A DNA stretch of 64,000 nucleotides from Yamagishiella unicocca (lineage: Eukaryota > Chlorophyta > Chlorophyceae > Chlamydomonadales > Volvocaceae). A program made the position numbers and the translations under genes. The stretch covers positions 806,001 to 870,000 of the forward strand of contig BDSL01000019.1 in the NCBI GenBank assembly GCA_003116995.1. Reading direction: 5' to 3'. Positions 57,194-64,000 of this stretch are shown piece by piece; the first letter of the stretch is position 1, and each line of letters opens with the position of its first letter. The notes beneath the pieces are model-generated. The model searched no databases. It worked only from the letters and a program-made list of their open reading frames with translations, and was not told the DNA's origin.

Positions 57194-58591
57194 CGTCAGA
57201 AAATGGCATCCATCAACCAGCCAGGTTTGGAGGTGGACTGTTATCTGGGGCCTGATGCAAGCCGGGCCGCCTCCAAGTAGACCCGCCAGGCGTGGCACGG
57301 CAGGCGGCCGGAGGGAAGAGGCACCTCATGGGACCTCCTGGTGGCTGCCAGGCTGCCAGCACGCGGCGGGACTGACACCGCAGGGGGGGGCTGCCGGGAT
57401 AGCACGCGTTGTCATCGCGCATACCGGCACTCGCGTCAGACCGCAGCTAAATTACGTGCGAAAGTGGTCACCTGCATTACGAGTCCAAAGAGCAGACTGG
57501 GGATGCTTCGGTCTCGCAGCACGCGTCTGTCAGGCTTGTGCGATGCCTGGAGCGGAGTCCGTGCAAACGTTTCGCAGCAGTCGTGACACACGTGTTGGTG
57601 AATGTGCCGTTGGAGTAATCGTTTGTGCCTGGAACATTTGCGTCCCGCTTGGGCCTCGCACCCGCGCTTTCGGAGATTTATGCACGAGCCAGGCGGCTCG
57701 GGAGTCTATGCGATTGAGTGCTAGCGTGCGGGCTGGATAGCATGCAATTGATGTATTGGGTAGCTGTTTGCCGTGAACACGGCCAGTCATCGTGGTGTGG
57801 TCGTTGCAGCCTGTTTTGCAGGGACGCGGCACAATCACGCTTGCCTCGAAGATGGCGATGGCTGCATGGTTGGGAGGTGCAAGCGCAGTTTGTTTTATAC
57901 CTGGAGGATGTTAAGCGTTCGTAACGTCATTTACATTGGACCAAAGTTTGCGATGCTTGTTACGATGCAGGCCGCGGTGCTGTGAGCCTAGAGGCAGGAA
58001 AACAATTTGTAAATGCCCCAAATGTCTGTTTACGATTAGGCGTTTGCACGGCGATCCTCTCACGGTGCACGGTTTCGAGTATCTGTGACGGCGTGGCAGT
58101 TAGGACCAACCCATACAAAAGCAGTCCTTCTGTGCGCGCCAACTTGGTTCTTCAAGTAATTATCGGGAGAACTATTGCGGGAAACCACTGGTAGTCATTC
58201 GCACTTGCGAAAATTTGGAGCGCATACGGAATGCTGAGTCAGGTCAATCGTGAGCGCATACATAACTTAGGCTCCGACAGGGGAATAATATAAAGGCTTG
58301 ATAATATACGTTTATGCTCAATCTCTTAGGGAGAGCAAGTGGCGGTACACTGTTCCGCTGGTGTGCCTGCACCTGCACTTGTTCCGTCACCACTGCGCGG
58401 AAGCAACTTTACCGCAATTGAGTCACTCTGCGGTTTCGCAACCAAAGGTATCTATAACCTTTACCGAAGTGGTCGCAACGCTCCTCGAAGCGTTTGTTCC
58501 CAGAAGTTGTACCGGAGCCGGTCCTTTTCAGCTAATGAACCGCGCTATTGTGTGTCTTTTTTGTTGCAGCGCTGACACCTACGGGCGAATT
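57194..58591. other. TMEM230 3' region and upstream region of the VOC gene
   Basis: TGTAA at 58008-58012 may end the TMEM230 transcript. TATAAAGG at about 58289-58296 is a reasonable TATA box for the glyoxalase-fold gene. TTGTTGCAG (58561-58569) just before its start codon looks like a splice acceptor, suggesting an intron in the 5' UTR. No coding exon was found. Confidence 0.45.
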
Positions 58592-59893
58592 ATGGAGGCA
58601 AAGAAGCCTTTGCCGCTACCGCTACTGGCCTTCAACCATGTCTCGAGGGTCTGTACCGACTTGCAGGCTTCGTATAAGTTCTACTCTGAAGTTCTGGGCT
58701 TTACGCCTGTAAGAAAGCGATGCGGTGCTGTGAGCATTGACGCCTCGGAGTCTTTCGGAACCAACGCTAACTTCCAGGTTTTTTCCGCGCTGCAGGTAAA
58801 GCGACCTACAAGCTTCGAGTTTGAGGGCGCATGGTAAGTTGGAGTGAAGCAAGTCTGCGGGTGGCGGACGAACTAGTATTCGCGCAGCTTGACATGCTCT
58901 TCTCTTAACACAGGCTCTTCAGCTACGGCGTTGGCCTGCATCTCATTAAGGGCTGCCCACCTGTGCGTCCGAGCAAGATTGACCCCAAGGCATGCCATAT
59001 CAGCTTCCAGGTACAACTCTTCGCCGCATGTGTCGTGGGGAAGACCTTATGCATGTTGTTCAGCTTTGCACGCATGTAACAGTGGATTATGGATTTACAG
59101 AGTCACTTCGTATTTTGTTTCTACATAGCATAAGATTAGCCCGAGCACGTTTGGGGTTCGAGCACACGATACCGGCCGCTACCTGACGAGCCGATCCCTC
59201 CCAGCCAATGTCCAACGCACGACCTATCTGCACAAGAACAAACTCCTTTCGCTTGATGCCGTTGCGCGGTCTTGAAGGCACTCGTTCACCCATGCCCACC
59301 ATCTTGCCCCTTGGCCGCGCCCCCTGCTTTTATGCACCGTCTAGGCTGTCAGTTTGGAGGCCGTGGAGGGCAGTCTGACACACTGGGGTATCCACTACGT
59401 CAAGAACGTGTTCGTGGAGGACGGCATCCAAGTTGGCCAGCTGTTCTTCCATGACCCCGATAACAACATGATCGAGGTCTGCAACTGCGACGAGCTGCCT
59501 GTCATACCCCTCACGGAGGGCACCTTGGCCTGTGCGCTGAGGCCCCTGGCGACGGCATCGCGGCAATCAGCGGGGACGCAGCTGTCTGCGGCTCCAAGCA
59601 GCGATGCCGGCAGTGATGATAGCATCCAGGGCACATTCGATGCCGCCAGGCTTGACAGTGATATTTCCGCCGCGTCGGGTCTGATGTCCGCGGCCAGCCT
59701 CCGCAACCGCCTCAACCTCGGCGATTCGGGCATGTCGGGGGTGATGATGGCTACGGACGCGTTCAACATGAGCATGTGTGGCCCAGAGCTGGACGACTGG
59801 CCTTCGATGGCAGCCGCAGGCCCGAACATCAGCAGCGCCGGGCCAAGCGACGACTTCGTCTTCGACCGCAAGCACCGCCTGGCGCAGTCGTAG
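58592..59893 (+). CDS. Glyoxalase-fold (VOC superfamily) protein with Ser-rich tail
   Basis: Four exons give 266 residues: 58592..58708, 58796..58833, 58914..59010, 59345..59893. Residues 1 to about 150 form a VOC module: LAFNHVSRVCTDLQASYKFY, SEVLGFTPVKRPTSFEFEGA, WLFSYGVGLHLI, CHISFQ, GIQVGQLFFHDPDNNMIEVC. The His and Glu residues expected at the metal site (NHVS, GLHL, CHISF, MIEVC) are present. The best match is the plant family annotated as lactoylglutathione lyase/glyoxalase I-like, but classical glyoxalase I is longer, so the reaction is not assigned. The last 110 residues are Ser/Ala/Asp-rich and unstructured, which is unusual for the family. The alternative upstream in-frame start is rejected because an acceptor-like TTGCAG precedes the chosen ATG. 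Confidence 0.87.
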
Positions 59894-62800
59894 CCGCACG
59901 TGCCAGCAATTGCGGGCGGCGGGCTCCCTGAGGCCCTAAGTTCCCGCGCCAGTCAGCCCGCAATAGGCTGCCAACATAAAAATCCTCGTTGAGGCTGCGT
60001 TGCCGGGGCTGCGTCCCCGCGCGTCAGGTCGTCGTCAAAGGTTGCGTTCGGTCGTAAATTACGATCGCTCATTAAATGGTTGTCAGATTCCGCGCGGCGG
60101 TTGTTCCGCCTTCATCATTTCTTGCATCAGCCTAGCTGGGTTGCTGTCACCATGGGTTGCAGCATGCTGGGGCCCTGTACAGCAACCCGCGAGCCAATGA
60201 GCTCGCGACTGACAACTCGCATAACGGTAATCTGCGACGCCAAAAAGGGCGCGCAGCTACCGTCTCGTCGGGAAGCCGCGTGTGGAACGGTCCTCACCCG
60301 CTTGGCGAACCATAACCCATCCAAAACTTCATCGGACCTTGACATCTGTCAGGGTAATGTGCCTGGCAATGGCTTGGAACTGTGCAACTCCGGTCATTGC
60401 AGCTGTCTTGCGTTTCATTCTACATGGGGAACGCTTTGCGTATGGGGGGAAATGCACGCATGCCTCCATGTTTTCGCCTGTGTCTCGACTGCTGAAGGAA
60501 AGCCTGTGCAACGTCCTGCGGTCTCTGGCTTTGAGCTGAGCCGCTTGAGCTGTGTCCTTGGTGTATGGGTAGTTGTGGTGGTATTTGCTCTTCATCATTT
60601 TGTGTTACCGTAATAGGGCTTGCGATCCGGTGCGTCGAGGGATGCGGGATGCCTGGCATGGGTGTGTTGGGGCGGTTGAAAACGGCATGGATCTACCGGC
60701 AAACGGTTGTTCGGATGCATGGAACGTGCGTGTACGGCATGTATTAGGTAATGCTTGGCGTGGCGGCAGCAGGTGTCGTCTTGTAGTATTTTGTGTTCGC
60801 GATTCCCGGCAGGCTTCAAATAAAAAGGTGCTGTTGTTTGCATGCTGCCGGGTCTTGTAGGGTGGCGACGCCACTCCTGCATCGAACCCCCCGGCAATGA
60901 GCGAGCGTGATCGTTTAGTTCGATGCCTTTTGCCTAGGGCCTTGCGTGTGTACTCTGCACGTGGGCCCTTGTATTGGAGCTCGCGGCAATATTTGCTGCA
61001 CACACTTGATCGTCTTGCAGAGGGTAGGTAGATACCGTCATGTAGATATATTCGGTATAGTTTCTATTGTCTACACCTTGCCTGAACCTGGAGATTGATA
61101 GCTCCGTTGTACTGACGCTCTGCTGCCAATGGCGGTATTGCCGGTGTTTGGCTACGGGTTACATCGATACCCATTGCTGGTACCTGGTATCCCGTAGCAC
61201 AAGGCCGCCAAATTAACAGGTGCTCACGATGTTGGTACTTACAGGATGGTTTTTCGTACGCCTTCCGATCAACATCACAAGGGTTGGGTCGTTGTGCAGG
61301 AAGCAGACTGTTCCTGGCACCCAACAGACTGATTAAGGAGCCGCCGGAGGGAACGTGGTTGGCCATCAGTGTTTTATTCAAAGGAGTCATGGATCTCCCT
61401 TGGTGTTGGTGCCCCTTCCGGTATTGGTGCGTGCCGAACCTTGTAAGTATAGTTACTGAAACAGTAGGCCACTTGATAGCCATTGGCGAAGAGCAAACTT
61501 TGCTCAACACCGTGGAGCGTAGCTGAGACATCGCCTGTAGCCGTACAAATGTCAGCCTAGATTGCTCTCATCGATATGGTGTACAAACTGTCGCTTGTGT
61601 ACGAGCTACCTTCTACAATCTCGGTGATGGCTGCGTAGCTCTCAGCCACAGGGCAGGCTGTCTGTGACGGCGATCCCGATACCATTGTAGGGGGGTTGCG
61701 GCCCCTATACCTGCGTAATAGAAACATCGAATCGTAGGTCTGGAGATATAATCACTGTCGCGGAAGTTTGTGAACGAAAAAGAGAAAATTGAAATTGAAA
61801 CACCAATGAAGGTGGGACAGCAGCAAGGCACCTAACGGTTGGCCCGCACTAGCACCCACTACGCTATGGTGCGATGACAGTCCGTAATTCCCCGATTGGT
61901 TGTCGCAAACTTCACAAACACGGTAAAGCAGAACAGGACCACAGCGCAGTACATAACCTAGACTGAAGGCCTTGGGTGACTCGGTTTAACACTGTCACGT
62001 AACCCAGCACAAGCCTTGCCGTGCCCTCCGGACACAAGCCGCCATGTAAAAAAGACCACTACAAGCCGCGCATACGATCGTCTCCGTAACGATAAGGACA
62101 GGAGCGTCTTGGGCGTAGACAAACTTATGCCACAGACACTCTTCTAGTTCCTTTGCGACGTGTAAGTACGTGAAAACGGGGTGACAAAGACAAAGACTGT
62201 GGTGGCCAGTCTGTACTCTGTAGTGTGTGAAGGTCAAACTTACCTTGCTTTTGTACAGGCCGTACCTGTATCCTTATTTTTACACAATACGCATGGCGAG
62301 GGAGATAGAGAGATGGGGGAGATAGGGAGCGGATAGGGAGATGGAGCGCTCACGGCAAATCAACACGGGAAGCGGCGAGCCAATAACAAGATGCTACGGT
62401 GTCCGCAAGCCCGGGCACGGGTCCATACCGAGACCAGAGAGTTAGCAATACTGCAAAGCACTGTAGTATCCCATCTCTACAAGAATACTTAAATTACGAA
62501 ACACTCTTGAGCGCGGCGGGGTTTCCTGTTCTTCCTCTGCCTTTTGGGGCGCGCGGGGCCACGTTTGGCGTCTGCTGGGCTACTAGCGTTGGCTTCTCGT
62601 ACGGTGACGTCTCGTTATGGGCCCCCATCTCGCCTTGGGTTGAATCCTGCAGAAGATGATTAGCTGGCGTGGAAGCACGGCCAACTCGATAGTTCGTCAT
62701 CCTCTCTGAAAACATACTGTACCATAATATCATACTGCGTCACATTACTGCGTGCGCAACTGCGCATAGTACTTGCTTTATGACACGAATGATTAATAGT

Positions 62801-64000
62801 AGGCTGTCCAGCAAAACACGCACGGGTCCGGCAGCAGGATTCATCATCATGAATCCGATCCATACAGACCATGCGCCTGCACCGTGTTATTCCTATTCTC
62901 ATGCAAAAACGATTTAACCTGAGACGTCGTGACTCCACCCATCTCGGCGTCCTAACCTCGTAACTGCGGGTTACGGTGTTACTCGAGGTAAGAATCTGGG
63001 GACAGTACATTTGAGGCTAGAAGCTATTCTGCAAGACTTTCCTACCAATTTAATGAAAATTAACCATTAACTTCATTGTTCGTCTGTCGAGCATCATTGC
63101 GTCATTGCTGCTACCTCTACTACCGGTATCGGTACGCAGCATGACATCAACTTATTAAGCCCTATCCCGCCTTCGCATCGTGCAAAAATTAAAAAGACTG
63201 CGGTGTAGCGATTTCCTGGTCCTAAAAGCCTTCTGACGGTAGGGGTGAAGGAATCAAGTGCTGTAAAATGGGTTTCTCTGTGAACGATGATCTATTCCTG
63301 TACACTATACTTTAATGCTCGTTTTACTGAGCTGAAATTCGTTATTGTTCGTCTGCTGGATGCGCTCGTCCCTGATCGTCGGTCAGCGAACAATTAGTGT
63401 TCAGTCTTTGACACTGGTGAAATACACCAGATGAGTGTTTCTCTATAGTATGCAAATCAACGGAACCGACACGTGAAAGCTTGTCACAACACCGTTGGGC
63501 GACGGATGGCGAGTGGAACCGCAGCCCTGATAGGGCTTCTCGAGCGGTCGCAGACCTTGCCTGCGAAGATCAAGCTCGTCTATCATGGGTAGGGTAAACT
63601 TGCGTACTCGATAGGAATCGCAAAGGTCAATCCGACACCAGCGCGTCGCGTACCACGTGGGATGATAACTCCGACAAGCCAGCGCTGCAGTTTATCATGG
63701 TTAATCACAGAGGATCCTTGGTATTGATGTGCTGTTAACTGGCATCTTCCCGGCGCGTGTCTTACTGCGGCTTGTAGTTCGTCATGCCTAGTTCTTGGAA
63801 GCTATGCGGCAACGCCGGCTGCCGTGGCGGTTATGTGCTGCTGTGGAGCCTGCGACAAAAAGCCCGCGATACCATTTCGTGCCGGCGGAAGCGTCTGTAC
63901 ACTGCAGGTCAGGAAGCCGCCCGCGTTCGCGACGGTGCGACTCCGCGATTCTGCCCATACGCGCTTCATGCCTTCGTGCCGTCCTGGCTGATAGCGGAGG
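59894..64000. other. No recognisable gene
   Basis: Only short, unsupported open frames occur. Base composition falls after about 60600, with AT-rich patches and a purine-rich run (62293-62345). The first TGTAA after the VOC gene is at 61442-61446. No splice-consistent exon, tRNA or known repeat was found. GC rises again after about 63780, where a new gene could begin beyond the window. Confidence 0.4.

Noticed and set aside
60080..60860. Several 60-180 codon frames after the VOC gene
   Set aside because: Overlapping on both strands, no domain, no splice pattern, codon use unlike neighbouring genes.

Overview
The window is nuclear DNA of a green alga, most likely a volvocine (Chlamydomonas/Volvox lineage). 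The signs are short exons split by GT-AG introns of roughly 75-900 bp, GC-rich codon use, TGTAA polyadenylation signals downstream of most stops, a photosynthetic gene set (ELIP-like, RETICULATA-like) and a retroelement with split direct repeats of the kind known from Volvox Kangaroo and Chlamydomonas TOC1. Gene models were built by hand from conserved protein motifs, splice sites and codon phase. For most genes every exon junction keeps frame from ATG to stop.

Layout. 1-2.7 kb: a BTB/POZ gene cut by the window edge (minus) and an ELIP-like gene lacking a visible N-terminus (plus). 2.98-8.44 kb: a mobile-element block. It holds a 3.5-kb non-autonomous DIRS/PAT-like element with split direct repeats, a methyltransferase-like ORF and a 241-bp tandem array. 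It is followed directly by a large imperfect palindrome of the 3' half of a LINE-like element. 9.1-10.9 kb: a complete BTB-BACK gene, paralogous to the one at the left edge. 11.6-15.1 kb: RFC3-type clamp-loader subunit (10 exons, minus). 15.6-25.8 kb: XRN-type 5'-3' exoribonuclease (20 exons, plus) with a long Gly/Tyr/Pro-rich tail. 27.1-30.5 kb: TraB-domain protein. 30.8-31.8 kb: an uncertain single-exon ORF. 33.3-39.6 kb: nucleoporin NUP62 (15 exons, minus). 40.0-41.1 kb: small coiled-coil protein. 42.2-46.2 kb: SRRM1-like PWI/RS splicing factor (minus). 46.6-49.3 kb: RETICULATA/DUF3411 plastid-envelope protein. 51.8-53.1 kb: YfcE/MJ0936-like metallophosphoesterase (minus). 53.9-56.0 kb: ESCRT-I subunit VPS28 (minus). 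56.4-57.2 kb: TMEM230-like membrane protein. 58.6-59.9 kb: glyoxalase-fold (VOC) protein. 59.9-64 kb: no recognisable gene.

The genes are unrelated housekeeping functions (DNA replication, RNA decay, splicing, nuclear pore, endosomal sorting, plastid envelope), so there is no operon logic. Four pairs are head-to-head with only about 420-540 bp between start codons (RFC3/XRN, NUP62/coiled-coil, SRRM1/RETICULATA, VPS28/TMEM230), which suggests shared promoter regions. The most unusual items are the compact split-repeat retroelement and a short dispersed motif (core TTCGAGGGAAACCCG and variants). The motif sits mostly in introns, and in one place it appears as a 15-bp insertion flanked by a 12-bp direct duplication.
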